Assembly: GCF_001514495.1 (NCBI RefSeq)
Contig: NZ_BCNM01000031.1
Coordinates: 1-64,000, forward strand
Reading direction: 5' to 3'
Source of the DNA: Paenibacillus pabuli NBRC 13638
GTDB lineage: Bacteria; Bacillota; Bacilli; Paenibacillales; Paenibacillaceae
DNA: 64,000 bases
Under the pieces are notes generated by a model. It saw only the letters and a list, made by a program, of their open reading frames with translations, did no database searches and had not been told where the DNA came from. A program made the position numbers and the translations under genes. How positions within the stretch are numbered: the first letter of the stretch is position 1; every line of letters starts with the position of its first letter. Positions 56,031 to 64,000 of the stretch are shown here, in pieces.

Positions 56031-56591
56031 ATGAAAGTAACCCCTTTAAAATTGCAAGGTGCAAGCTTGATTGAACCGGTAGTTCATGGTGACCATAGAG
56101 GTTTTTTTGTTGAGAGTTTCAACGAAGCTGTTTTATTAGACAAAGGAATTAAACATACATTCGTTCAAGACAATCAGTCTTTGTCTGCCCAGCCTAGCGT
56201 ACTTCGTGGCCTGCACTACCAACTCAATCCTAAAGCACAAACGAAACTGATTCGAGTTCTATCCGGTGCTATTTATGATGTTATTGTGGACATTCGCCAA
56301 GGCTCACCAACGTTCGGTCAGTGGGAGGGTTTCATCCTTAGTGAGCACAATCACCGTCAGTTGCTTGTGCCTAAAGGATTTGCCCACGGTTTCTGCACGT
56401 TGGTTCCAAACACCCAAGTCTTGTATAAAGTAGACGAATACTATTCCCCGCAGAACGATCGAGGCATATTATGGAGTGACCCGGCACTTGGAATTGATTG
56501 GCCTACATCTAATCCGATTTTGTCAGAGAAGGACCAAAAGCATCCTTTGCTTCAAGATGCGGATATTAACTTCAATTTCGAAGTGAAGTAA
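56031..56591 (+). CDS. rmlC: dTDP-4-dehydrorhamnose 3,5-epimerase RmlC
   Basis: The third enzyme of the dTDP-L-rhamnose route, a cupin of 186 residues. Catalytic signs are FVQDNQS, VLRGLHYQ (His base) and KGFAHGFCTL; GDHRGFFVESF is near the N-terminus. AGGAGGG (56017-56023), overlapping the rmlA stop, is 7 bp from the ATG at 56031, so that ATG is preferred over the one at 56025. It is co-transcribed with rmlA and rmlB. Confidence 0.95.
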   Translation: MKVTPLKLQGASLIEPVVHGDHRGFFVESFNEAVLLDKGIKHTFVQDNQSLSAQPSVLRGLHYQLNPKAQTKLIRVLSGAIYDVIVDIRQGSPTFGQWEGFILSEHNHRQLLVPKGFAHGFCTLVPNTQVLYKVDEYYSPQNDRGILWSDPALGIDWPTSNPILSEKDQKHPLLQDADINFNFEVK

Positions 56592-56609
56592 TTAGGAGGT
56601 TTCAACCAT

Positions 56610-57635
56610 ATGAAACTGCTTGTTACCGGCGGTGCCGGATTTATTGGAAGTAACTTTGTTATGTATATGCTTGAGCAGTACCCAGACTATGAGATTATCA
56701 ACGTAGATGCCCTCACGTATGCGGGCAATCTGGAGAACTTGAAATCACTTGAAGGAAATAAGCAGCATACCTTTGTCAAAGCAGATATCACTGATGCCAA
56801 GGAGATGGATCGCCTGATCGGTCAGGGCGTGGATGTGGTGGTTAATTTTGCTGCCGAATCTCATGTGGATCGCAGTATTCTGGAACCGGATGTGTTTGTG
56901 AGAACGAACGTCAATGGTACTCAGGTATTACTTGATGCTTCAAAAAAACACAATATCACCAAGTTTGTTCAAGTTTCAACGGATGAGGTGTACGGTTCTC
57001 TCGGACCTACAGGATTGTTTACGGAAGAGACTCCGCTTCAGCCTAATAGTCCCTACTCTGCCTCCAAGGCTGGAGGAGATTTATTGGTACGTGCTTATCA
57101 CGAGACCTTTGGTCTTCCTGTAAATATTACGCGCTGTTCCAACAATTACGGACCATTCCAGTTTCCCGAGAAACTCATCCCACTCATGATCTCGCGTGCG
57201 TTGAATGATGAAGCTCTACCTGTGTACGGAGACGGGCTGAACATTCGGGATTGGCTGTATGTAGAGGATCACTGCAGTGCTATCGACCTGGTCATTCACC
57301 AGGGTCGTAATGGTGAGGTTTACAACATTGGTGGCAATAACGAGCGAACCAACGTGCATATCGTTAAAACCATTCTGGAGCAACTGGCCAAGCCGGATTC
57401 TTTGATTACGTATGTGCAGGATCGCCCTGGACATGATCGCAGATATGGTATCGACCCAACCAAAACGATGACCGAACTCGGATGGAAGCCCAAGCATAAC
57501 TTTGAGACAGGAATCAAGGAAACCATCCAGTGGTATCTCGATAATAAGGAATGGTGGACTCGTATCCAATCGGGAGCCTATCAGGATTACTATGAGAAGC
57601 AATACGGTTCTCGTTTGGGAGACGCTAAGGCATGA
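56610..57635 (+). CDS. rmlB: dTDP-glucose 4,6-dehydratase RmlB
   Basis: The second enzyme of the pathway, an NAD-dependent dehydratase of 341 residues, the usual length. It has TGGAGFIGSNF, the catalytic STDEVYGSLG (Thr-Asp-Glu) and YSASKAGGD (Tyr-Lys), and VEDHCSAIDLV. AGGAGG lies 10 bp before the ATG. It overlaps rmlD by 4 bp. Base composition is more GC-rich than in the preceding cassette, so the rml genes look older in this genome. Confidence 0.96.
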   Translation: MKLLVTGGAGFIGSNFVMYMLEQYPDYEIINVDALTYAGNLENLKSLEGNKQHTFVKADITDAKEMDRLIGQGVDVVVNFAAESHVDRSILEPDVFVRTNVNGTQVLLDASKKHNITKFVQVSTDEVYGSLGPTGLFTEETPLQPNSPYSASKAGGDLLVRAYHETFGLPVNITRCSNNYGPFQFPEKLIPLMISRALNDEALPVYGDGLNIRDWLYVEDHCSAIDLVIHQGRNGEVYNIGGNNERTNVHIVKTILEQLAKPDSLITYVQDRPGHDRRYGIDPTKTMTELGWKPKHNFETGIKETIQWYLDNKEWWTRIQSGAYQDYYEKQYGSRLGDAKA

Positions 57636-58504
57636 AGGTGCTTGTGACTGGAGCCAATGGCCAGCTGGGACGCGATGTGGTGCTTCTTTTGGAAAAAGAG
57701 GGGCATTCCGTTCTGGCTTGTGCTCGCGATGAATTGGACATTACGGATCAGCTTGAATGCAACAATGTTATATCGTCATATCATCCAGAGGTGGTCATCC
57801 ATTGTGCGGCTTATACCGCGGTGGATGCCGCCGAGACGGATGTAGACGGAGCATATCAAGTCAATGCCACAGGAACCCGAAATATTGCAGTAGCTGCTGA
57901 GCAGACTGGAGCCAAGCTGATCTATATCAGTACGGATTATGTATTCGACGGTACCTCCGAAGTACCTTACCAGGAATATGATAACACCAATCCGCAAAGT
58001 ATCTATGGCAAATCCAAGCGCGCCGGAGAGGTGCTGGTACAATCGTTATCTTCACGATGGTTTGTTGTCCGCACTTCGTGGGTGTATGGCGTTTACGGAA
58101 ATAATTTTGTGAAAACCATGTTGAAACTTGGTCAGGAGAAACCCAAGCTTCAAGTTGTACACGACCAGAAGGGGTCACCTACGTATACGGTTGATTTGGC
58201 CTACTTCTTGCTTGAATTAATGAGTACTGAAAAATACGGTGTCTACCACGCTTCCAACAGCGGGGAATGTACATGGTATGAATTCACTCAAGCGATCTTT
58301 GAAGAGGCTCAGTTATTCCCCGGTTTCCATATTCAAGCTGAAGTTGATCCTTGTGCTACAGATCAGTTTCCCCGTCCCGCCCCGCGACCAAGAAACTCGG
58401 TGATGGAGCATTCGTCGATCCGTACCAATGGGTTAAATGACATTAGGCCTTGGCGGGAAGGATTACGTGATTTTTTGAAAGAAATACACATAGAGCAGAA
58501 TTGA
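57632..58504 (+). CDS. rmlD: dTDP-4-dehydrorhamnose reductase RmlD
   Basis: The last step to dTDP-L-rhamnose, 290 residues. It has GANGQLGRDV at the N-terminus, STDYVFDGT and YGKSKRAGE (YxxxK) in the active site, and VRTSWVYG. Its start overlaps the rmlB stop by 4 bp. A terminator just downstream ends the rml operon. Confidence 0.95.
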   Translation: MKVLVTGANGQLGRDVVLLLEKEGHSVLACARDELDITDQLECNNVISSYHPEVVIHCAAYTAVDAAETDVDGAYQVNATGTRNIAVAAEQTGAKLIYISTDYVFDGTSEVPYQEYDNTNPQSIYGKSKRAGEVLVQSLSSRWFVVRTSWVYGVYGNNFVKTMLKLGQEKPKLQVVHDQKGSPTYTVDLAYFLLELMSTEKYGVYHASNSGECTWYEFTQAIFEEAQLFPGFHIQAEVDPCATDQFPRPAPRPRNSVMEHSSIRTNGLNDIRPWREGLRDFLKEIHIEQN

Positions 58505-58511
58505 GTCATTT

Positions 58512-58550
58512 AAATCTCCCGCCCAGTAACTTATGAGCGGGAGATTTCGT
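58512..58550 (+). terminator. terminator after rmlD
   Basis: An 11-bp perfect stem (58512-58522 with 58537-58547), loop of 14 nt, T-rich tail. Confidence 0.85.
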
Positions 58551-58611
58551 TTATAATAGAGAAAATCTCTATTAGAGAATGACTTAACGCTATTTAACAA
58601 TGAGGTGCGAT

Positions 58612-59550
58612 GTGAAACAACCCAAGGTATTAATTATGATGTCCACCTACAATGGTGAGCGCTATATCAATGAACAGATGGACAGCTTGATGGCCCAAGT
58701 AAATGTGGAGACTCAAATCTATATAAGAGACGATGGCTCTACAGACGATACAATAGAGAAGTTGAGACCATACGTAGAAGCATATCCAGACCGGATTTAT
58801 TTTCGTTCAGAGCAGAATCTGGGCGTTATTCGCAGTTTCTTTGAATTAATGCGGTCTTCACCACCTACGTTTGACTATTATGCTTTTTGTGATCAGGATG
58901 ATGTGTGGGAACAAGATAAGCTCATTCGAGCGGTTACATTGCTTCAGAACAGAAGTACAGCAATTCCATTACTCTATTGTTCTTCAACTCAGATGGTAGA
59001 TCAGCACTTAACCGCTATTGGCGTGTGGCCTAAGGTTCCTCAGAAGCGACTTGAGCTACACAATGCATTAGTGGAAAATTCGTGTGTCGGGTGCACGATG
59101 GTTATGAATAGCATTACGTTTAACCAAGTCAGAGCCAGTCTACCGTCCGAAGTAAATCAGGTGATTATGCACGATTGGTGGATTTATCTGTATGTTTCTA
59201 CATTCGGTGAAGTGCTCTTTGATGGACAACCAGGTATAAAGTATCGGCAGCATCAAGGTAATGTACTTGGTGGGGGGCGTGATGGATGGATTCAGAAATG
59301 GCGCAAGCGTGTAAATCGATTTGTGAACGGGAACAACCATTATATTTTAAGTAAACAGGCTAGACTATTTCTTGCTATGTATGAAGAATTCCTAACCCAT
59401 ACACAAATGGAAGAAATAAGAGACTTGCTTCATTGCTTAGAAAAAGGTGTTTTTGATAGAGCTTGGTATGCGTTTAAGACACCTTTTTATAGACAGTCTT
59501 TTCTGGATAATATGGTTCTGAAATTTGTTATTATTGCAGGCAAACTCTAA
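58612..59550 (+). CDS. GT2 glycosyltransferase (rhamnosyltransferase-like)
   Basis: A 312-residue GT2 with MMSTYNGERYINEQMDSLMA, the donor motif RDDGSTDDT and the acceptor block CDQDDVWEQDKL, followed by the HDWWIYLYVS segment seen in rhamnosyltransferases of the RfbN/WbbL group. GAGGTG fits the GTG at 58612; an ATG stands 12 bp upstream inside that site. It is a single gene between the rml terminator and the next promoter. It probably adds a rhamnose from the rml pathway. Confidence 0.85.
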   Translation: MKQPKVLIMMSTYNGERYINEQMDSLMAQVNVETQIYIRDDGSTDDTIEKLRPYVEAYPDRIYFRSEQNLGVIRSFFELMRSSPPTFDYYAFCDQDDVWEQDKLIRAVTLLQNRSTAIPLLYCSSTQMVDQHLTAIGVWPKVPQKRLELHNALVENSCVGCTMVMNSITFNQVRASLPSEVNQVIMHDWWIYLYVSTFGEVLFDGQPGIKYRQHQGNVLGGGRDGWIQKWRKRVNRFVNGNNHYILSKQARLFLAMYEEFLTHTQMEEIRDLLHCLEKGVFDRAWYAFKTPFYRQSFLDNMVLKFVIIAGKL

Positions 59551-59590
59551 AAAATGTATGCATGGAGATCTGCTTCCTCCATCCAAAATA

Positions 59591-59599
59591 TGTTATACT
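59591..59599 (+). promoter_or_regulatory. extended -10 promoter of the last GT2-WcaJ pair
   Basis: TGTTATACT (TGnTATACT) lies about 105 bp before the ATG at 59704; the -35 is weak. Confidence 0.4.
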
Positions 59600-59703
59600 C
59601 ACGTTAAGTGGGTGATAGCCATGCTAGGTTTATCATCATAATCTATTTTATTAATTCAAGATCGATTTATTATATAAAGCACTACAAGTCAGGAGTTTTA
59701 CAA

Positions 59704-60696
59704 ATGACCCGAGTATCAGAAGCCGTCCAGACGGTCGGTTTACAATCAACAGAAGCATCTCAAATGGTCGACGCCAGCATCATCATCGTTAACTATAATA
59801 CTCGTCAGCTGACACTGGATTGCCTGGAATCTGTCTATGCCTCCATTACGTCATACAGCTACGAAATCATCGTCGTGGACAACGCTTCACGAGACGACTC
59901 TGTGCAAGCGATCCGAAAGGCATATCCTCAAGTCCAACTTATTGCTAACCGTGATAATACAGGGTTCGCTAAAGCGAACAATCAAGGCATGAAGGTAACC
60001 AAGGGGCGCTACATTTTACTGCTGAACTCCGATACCATCGTACAGCAGGATACCCTTCATACCATGATTGGATTCATGGACCGTCATCCTGAGATGGGGG
60101 CATCTGGGTGTAAAGTCATTCTCCCGGATGGCTCACTGGATAAAGCATGCAAGCGTGGATTTCCTACGCCATCGGCATCCTTTTATTACGCATTCGGTAT
60201 TTCTCGCCTCTTCCCGGATCAGCCGAAGTTCAATCAGTACCAATTGGGACATCTCAGCCCGGACGATGAATATCCGGTAGAATGTCTTGTTGGTGCGTTC
60301 ATGCTGGTACGTCGTGAGACGATTGAGCAGGTTGGTGGGTTGGATGAGACGTTTTTTATGTACGGAGAAGATATCGACTGGTGTTATCGCATCAAAGAGG
60401 CGGGTTGGGGCATTTTTTATTATCCGCGTACATATATTGTGCACTACAAGGGAGGCAGTGCCCGTCGCAAACCTTTGAAAATTACGTATGAGTTTCATAG
60501 AGCGATGTGGGTGTTCCACCGAAAGCATTATGCGAAGAAATACAATCTGTTTACGAATGCAGCCGTGTGGATGGGCATCTCGCTCAAATTCACGTTGTCC
60601 CTGCTGCGCAGCAAGCTGTCTCTTCCTGCCCGCCCAGGGCAGACTGTAACCCGCATGAGAGCGGAGAATGAAGCATCTTCCGAGGTGAACCCATGA
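59704..60696 (+). CDS. GT2 glycosyltransferase (WbbL-like)
   Basis: A 330-residue enzyme with ASIIIVNYNTRQLTLDCLES, donor motif VVDNASRDDS, NSDTIVQQDTL and the acceptor block GGLDETFFMYGEDIDWCYRI. This pattern is common in rhamnosyltransferases that act early in chain assembly. The frame is open from 59608, but AGGAG fits the ATG at 59704. It overlaps the sugar-phosphate transferase by 4 bp, so the second sugar may be added by this enzyme to the product of that transferase. Confidence 0.88.
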   Translation: MTRVSEAVQTVGLQSTEASQMVDASIIIVNYNTRQLTLDCLESVYASITSYSYEIIVVDNASRDDSVQAIRKAYPQVQLIANRDNTGFAKANNQGMKVTKGRYILLLNSDTIVQQDTLHTMIGFMDRHPEMGASGCKVILPDGSLDKACKRGFPTPSASFYYAFGISRLFPDQPKFNQYQLGHLSPDDEYPVECLVGAFMLVRRETIEQVGGLDETFFMYGEDIDWCYRIKEAGWGIFYYPRTYIVHYKGGSARRKPLKITYEFHRAMWVFHRKHYAKKYNLFTNAAVWMGISLKFTLSLLRSKLSLPARPGQTVTRMRAENEASSEVNP

Positions 60697-62093
60697 TTCG
60701 GCGTAATCAGCGATTTTTAACCCAACTGTATATTGCGGCTGACTTTGGCGTGATCCAGCTTTCGTTCCTGCTGGCCTGGTGGCTGAAATTTGAAAGTGAT
60801 CTGTTAACACACCAGAGCCCCTTGCCTATAGAGAAATACATGTTATGGAGTCTGGTATACGGAGTTCTTGCGATCGTCGTTGGCATGATGTCCTCTCTAT
60901 ATACGCCCAAGCGCAAAAAGCGTTTTGCAGACGAACTTTGGAGAATTGTTCAATCTCATGGCGTGGCTTTCTTCATGCTGCTGAGCATGATGTTCTTTTT
61001 CAAAGAAGTAAACATCTCTCGTGCGTATCTCGCCATGTACATGATTGGCAACGTATCATTCACACTGATCTATCGCTATGTTGTGAAATTACAACTGAAA
61101 CGATTGCGTAAAAAAGGATTTAACCGCCAGTTCGTGCTGATCCTTGGTGCAGGTTCGTTAGGCAAGCGTTTCTACGACAACCTCAAAAGTTATCCAGAAC
61201 TGGGATATGAAGTCACGGGATTTCTAGATGATTACCGCCATTGGGACCAAGTGGAACAAAAGAGATACAGCCCTATTCTGGGACGCATTGACCAACTGGA
61301 AGAGTTTTTGTCCAACCAGTTCATAGACGAAGTCATTTTGGCACTGCCCCTGGATGCTCACGATAAGTACTCGCACATAATTAATGTCTGTGAGAAGGCG
61401 GGAGTGCGGACGCTAATCATCCCAGACTTCTTTGATTATTTACCGGCCCGTCCTCATTTTGACAACTTCGCTGGTATGCCAATGATTAATGTGCGTGATA
61501 TCCCGCTGGATATTGCCGTGAACAGACTGATGAAGCGGGCGTTCGACATTGTTTTTTCGTTAGCGGCAATAATACTGACTTCCCCAGTAATGGCTATCGT
61601 TGCACTGGGGGTACGACTGACCTCTGCTGGTCCGATCATCTTTAAGCAAGAGCGTGTTGGACTCAATCGTCGCAACTTCATGATGTATAAATTCCGCTCC
61701 ATGAAAGTCATTCCTGAAGGTACATTGGACACGGGTTGGTCAACGAAAAATGATCCGCGACGAACCACATTTGGCACATTTATAAGACGCACGAGTCTAG
61801 ATGAACTGCCTCAATTTTTTAATGTGTTGTTTGGTCATATGAGTGTGGTTGGACCAAGGCCGGAACGCCCTTACTACGTGAATCAATTCCGGGATGAAAT
61901 CCCGAAATATATGATTAAACATCATGTCCGCCCAGGAATTACCGGATTGGCGCAGAGCAAAGGACTACGAGGAGATACCTCGATCGAGGATCGGATTGAA
62001 CAGGACATCTTTTATATTGAGAACTGGTCTTTATTATTCGATATCAAAATCATATGGGAAACCATTCGAAATGGTCTCAAGAATGCTTATTAG
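60693..62093 (+). CDS. undecaprenyl-phosphate sugar-1-phosphate transferase (WcaJ/WsfP type)
   Basis: The initiating enzyme of the glycan chain, 466 residues. Four N-terminal helices and a Rossmann-like CoA-binding domain (about 140-245, VLILGAGSLGKRFYDNL) precede helix 5. The C-terminal catalytic domain carries MKRAFDIVFSLAAIIL, KQERVGLNRRNFMMYKFRSM and TSLDELPQFFNVL. The family moves hexose-1-phosphate (glucose or galactose) from UDP-sugar to undecaprenyl phosphate; WsfP of P. alvei uses UDP-galactose. GalU in this window can make UDP-glucose. It is coupled to the preceding GT and followed by a terminator. Confidence 0.92.
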   Translation: MIRRNQRFLTQLYIAADFGVIQLSFLLAWWLKFESDLLTHQSPLPIEKYMLWSLVYGVLAIVVGMMSSLYTPKRKKRFADELWRIVQSHGVAFFMLLSMMFFFKEVNISRAYLAMYMIGNVSFTLIYRYVVKLQLKRLRKKGFNRQFVLILGAGSLGKRFYDNLKSYPELGYEVTGFLDDYRHWDQVEQKRYSPILGRIDQLEEFLSNQFIDEVILALPLDAHDKYSHIINVCEKAGVRTLIIPDFFDYLPARPHFDNFAGMPMINVRDIPLDIAVNRLMKRAFDIVFSLAAIILTSPVMAIVALGVRLTSAGPIIFKQERVGLNRRNFMMYKFRSMKVIPEGTLDTGWSTKNDPRRTTFGTFIRRTSLDELPQFFNVLFGHMSVVGPRPERPYYVNQFRDEIPKYMIKHHVRPGITGLAQSKGLRGDTSIEDRIEQDIFYIENWSLLFDIKIIWETIRNGLKNAY

Positions 62094-62149
62094 GCTTGAA
62101 ACATTAGATTGTCCACCATTGTGAGTAACAAATCATCCCACCATTTAAC

Positions 62150-62172
62150 AGCCGCCTTCGGGCGGCTTTTTG
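62150..62172 (+). terminator. terminator at the right end of the glycan locus
   Basis: AGCCGCC-TTCG-GGCGGCT (62150-62167) with a UUCG tetraloop and a T tail; a textbook terminator. Confidence 0.93.
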
Positions 62173-62296
62173 TTTTACACCTCTCCAATCAGGGTAGTTA
62201 GCTATCAAAAAGGAAAAACCGCACATGCTTCGTCATATCATGATAATCATATTCTTTTTCTCTTCCCTACCACCCTATTAAGGATGTGAGCGCTAT

Positions 62297-63172
62297 ATGA
62301 AACGAATTGCCGCCGTCATTACACTACTCATCGTAACCGTGGGCACACTCTTTTTAGCCTATGATAGCCAGAGTGAGGAGCAGCACGACGGATTTACAGC
62401 CTATCGACTGATTGCCCATGCGATGGGAAGTATCCGTGAACAGCCTTACACCAACGCCTATGAAGCAATGATTGCCAATTATGAGAAGGGCACACGTGTG
62501 TTTGAGATTGACTTTATGCTGACTTCTGATCGCAAAGCGGTAGCCAGGCATGAATGGACCGCCAACATGAGCAAAATGCTGGGACAAGACGAAGAGTTAC
62601 CCGAGGATAAACAAGCCGAAGTGCTGACACATGATGAGTTTATGAATACGCCCATTCTGGGCATGTACCAACCGATGGATGCAGACGGAATCATGGATGT
62701 ATTGGCCAAACACCCGGATATGTATATCGTGACGGATACCAAAGAACAGAAAGACGAGGATATTCAACAGGTGCTGAACTCACTCGTGGACGCATCCAAG
62801 AAACATGACCCGACAGTTCTTAATCGCGTTGTAGTTCAGATCTATAACGAGCCCATGCTCGAAACCGTGAAAGAAATCTACGCGTTTCCTTCTATTATCT
62901 ATACTCTTTATGCGACGCAGGATACAGAAGCCCAGGTTGTTGATTTTGTACAAAAAAATGACATTGATGCCGTAACCATGCCGGAATATAAAGTGAATCA
63001 GAATTTCGTTGCCAAGCTGAAGCAGGCAGGAGCCGTCACCTACGTGCATACCATTAATGACACCGAGCAGGTAGCGAACTATGAGAAATGGGGTGTGTAT
63101 GGCGTGTATTCGGATGTACTCACCGAGCAGGAACTGGACGAGATGAATACACGTTTTGCCTGGAAACCCTAG
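62297..63172 (+). CDS. exported GDPD-like phosphodiesterase family protein
   Basis: A 291-residue protein with an N-terminal signal or anchor (about 1-22). The TIM-barrel pattern of glycerophosphodiester phosphodiesterases is present in FEIDFMLTSDRKAVARHEW (metal-binding Glu-x-Asp and second catalytic His). The first motif reads IAHAMGSI, whereas active GDPDs usually have HRG, so the Arg is replaced. Residues 160-270 continue the barrel (TMPEYKVNQNFVAKLKQAGA). It could cleave teichoic-acid or lipid headgroups in the wall, or be a relative with another activity. It has its own leader after the WcaJ terminator. Confidence 0.75.
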   Translation: MKRIAAVITLLIVTVGTLFLAYDSQSEEQHDGFTAYRLIAHAMGSIREQPYTNAYEAMIANYEKGTRVFEIDFMLTSDRKAVARHEWTANMSKMLGQDEELPEDKQAEVLTHDEFMNTPILGMYQPMDADGIMDVLAKHPDMYIVTDTKEQKDEDIQQVLNSLVDASKKHDPTVLNRVVVQIYNEPMLETVKEIYAFPSIIYTLYATQDTEAQVVDFVQKNDIDAVTMPEYKVNQNFVAKLKQAGAVTYVHTINDTEQVANYEKWGVYGVYSDVLTEQELDEMNTRFAWKP

Positions 63173-63299
63173 GGTATTAAATGTGAGCACACGGGAGCAA
63201 AACTGTTGCAAAAGTTTCTTATGCTCTATCCATGTTATTAGATGTTCGGAGTAGATTCAGCTTGACTTTAATTCTCCAGCATTTTACTCTCCCTTTCAA

Positions 63300-63350
63300 A
63301 AATCACAGGCTCCTCTTGCAATTCCAGGGAAAAGTCTGTGATTTGTTGTT
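63300..63350. terminator. probable hairpin terminator after the GDPD-like gene
   Basis: AAATCACAG (63300-63308) pairs with CTGTGATTT (63336-63344) with a 27-nt loop and a T-rich tail. It lies between the GDPD-like gene and pcrB. Confidence 0.6.
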
Positions 63351-63446
63351 CCCCTTTTTATACGAACATTGACACTCACTCCCTGCTGACTTAGACTGAG
63401 TTTACAAGCTTTTTAGGATGCAGAAGAACCTCTGGAGGAATGTTCG

Positions 63447-64000
63447 TTGATAGACATGATTAAGCAGTGGAGACATGTATTTAAACTAGACCCGGATCGG
63501 GAAATAACGGATGAAGCACTCGACCTGATCTGCATGTCGGGGACCGATGCCATTATTGTAGGCGGGTCCTCCGGAATTACCTATGACAACACGGTGGACC
63601 TGATGTCCCGAGTACGTCGCTACGAGCTGCCTTGCGTACTTGAAGTATCTGATTTGGAGGCGGTAGTCCCTGGTTTTGACGGATATCTGATCCCGATGGT
63701 GCTGAATGCAACGGACAGCAAATGGATGATTGGACAGCACCAGCAAGCCATCGAACGATACGGATATCTGATCCCGTGGGATCTGCTCATTGCAGAAGGC
63801 TATATTGTCCTCAATGCCGACTCCACTGTTGCCCGAATGACCGGAGCGGATACGGAATTGACGACGGATGCTGCGGTTGCTTACGCCCAGGCTGCGGAAC
63901 GTTTGCTTAACCTGCCTATCGTATATATGGAGTACAGCGGAACGTTTGGAGATATGGAGCTGGTTGGAGAGACGCACAGACAACTCAATAAGGCGCATCT
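63447..64000 (+). CDS. pcrB: heptaprenylglyceryl phosphate synthase PcrB (partial, cut by window end)
   Basis: PcrB joins heptaprenyl diphosphate to glycerol-1-phosphate, giving an ether lipid. The first 184 codons are visible. The protein starts (M)IDMIKQWRHVFKLDPDREIT and continues with GTDAIIVGGSSG and VLEVSDLEAVVPGFDGYLIP, YMEYSGTFGD, which closely fits B. subtilis PcrB. The start is a TTG about 7 bp after GGAGGA. The frame stays open to the last base. In B. subtilis pcrA and ligA follow; they would lie beyond the window. Confidence 0.95.
   Translation, partial: MIDMIKQWRHVFKLDPDREITDEALDLICMSGTDAIIVGGSSGITYDNTVDLMSRVRRYELPCVLEVSDLEAVVPGFDGYLIPMVLNATDSKWMIGQHQQAIERYGYLIPWDLLIAEGYIVLNADSTVARMTGADTELTTDAAVAYAQAAERLLNLPIVYMEYSGTFGDMELVGETHRQLNKAH

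Overview
The window looks like a chromosomal segment of a Paenibacillus-type Firmicute. It has strong AGGAGG-like ribosome binding sites, many TTG and GTG starts, hairpin-plus-T terminators, and a gene order that follows Bacillus subtilis in places: yhbD-bacE-bacF, ftsE-ftsX-ctpB-minJ, uvrB-uvrA and pcrB. Species cannot be fixed from the sequence. No rRNA, tRNA, CRISPR array or intact insertion sequence was found.

Layout. 0-5 kb: an esterase, a YhbD-like regulator with two bactofilins, and an MFS exporter. 5-13 kb: a VanW-family wall protein, diverging from a cell-envelope and division cluster of ftsE, ftsX, a coiled-coil M23 endopeptidase, the S41 protease ctpB and a minJ-like PDZ membrane protein. 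13-18 kb: a DesK/NarL-type two-component system diverging from an ABC-2 exporter (one ATPase, two permeases). 18.6-24 kb: an HscC-type Hsp70, a large TPR protein with an unusual J-domain, and a DUF1266-like protein, probably one chaperone operon. 24-25.7 kb: flagellar stator genes motA and motB on the minus strand. 25.7-31.5 kb: uvrB and uvrA, separated by about 730 bp that hold four tandem copies of a 70-bp repeat and several hairpins. 31.9-42.3 kb: a small membrane protein, an HtrA-like exported protease, a stalk-domain/PsbP-like exported protein, a U32 peptidase-family protein and a large SWIM/SNF2 helicase.

42.4-62.1 kb: a glycan locus. It holds galU, an O-antigen-ligase-like protein, a Wzm/Wzt-type ABC exporter, five glycosyltransferase genes (two of them with a second catalytic domain), an NAD-dependent epimerase, an acyltransferase, rmlACBD for dTDP-L-rhamnose, and a WcaJ-type initiating sugar-phosphate transferase. 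This set matches the S-layer glycosylation (slg) loci known from Paenibacillus alvei and Geobacillus. A likely scheme is that WcaJ loads the first sugar on undecaprenyl phosphate, the glycosyltransferases extend it with rhamnose and other sugars, Wzm/Wzt export it, and the ligase-like protein transfers it to a surface acceptor. The central part (about 46.6-55.2 kb) is visibly more AT-rich than its flanks, and a decayed ISL3-type transposase fragment lies at its left edge, so it looks like an exchangeable cassette. 62.3-64 kb: a GDPD-like exported protein and the start of pcrB, cut by the window end.

The features most worth a second look are the HscC/J-TPR/DUF1266 module, the repeat array between uvrB and uvrA, and the AT-rich glycan cassette with its fused enzymes.
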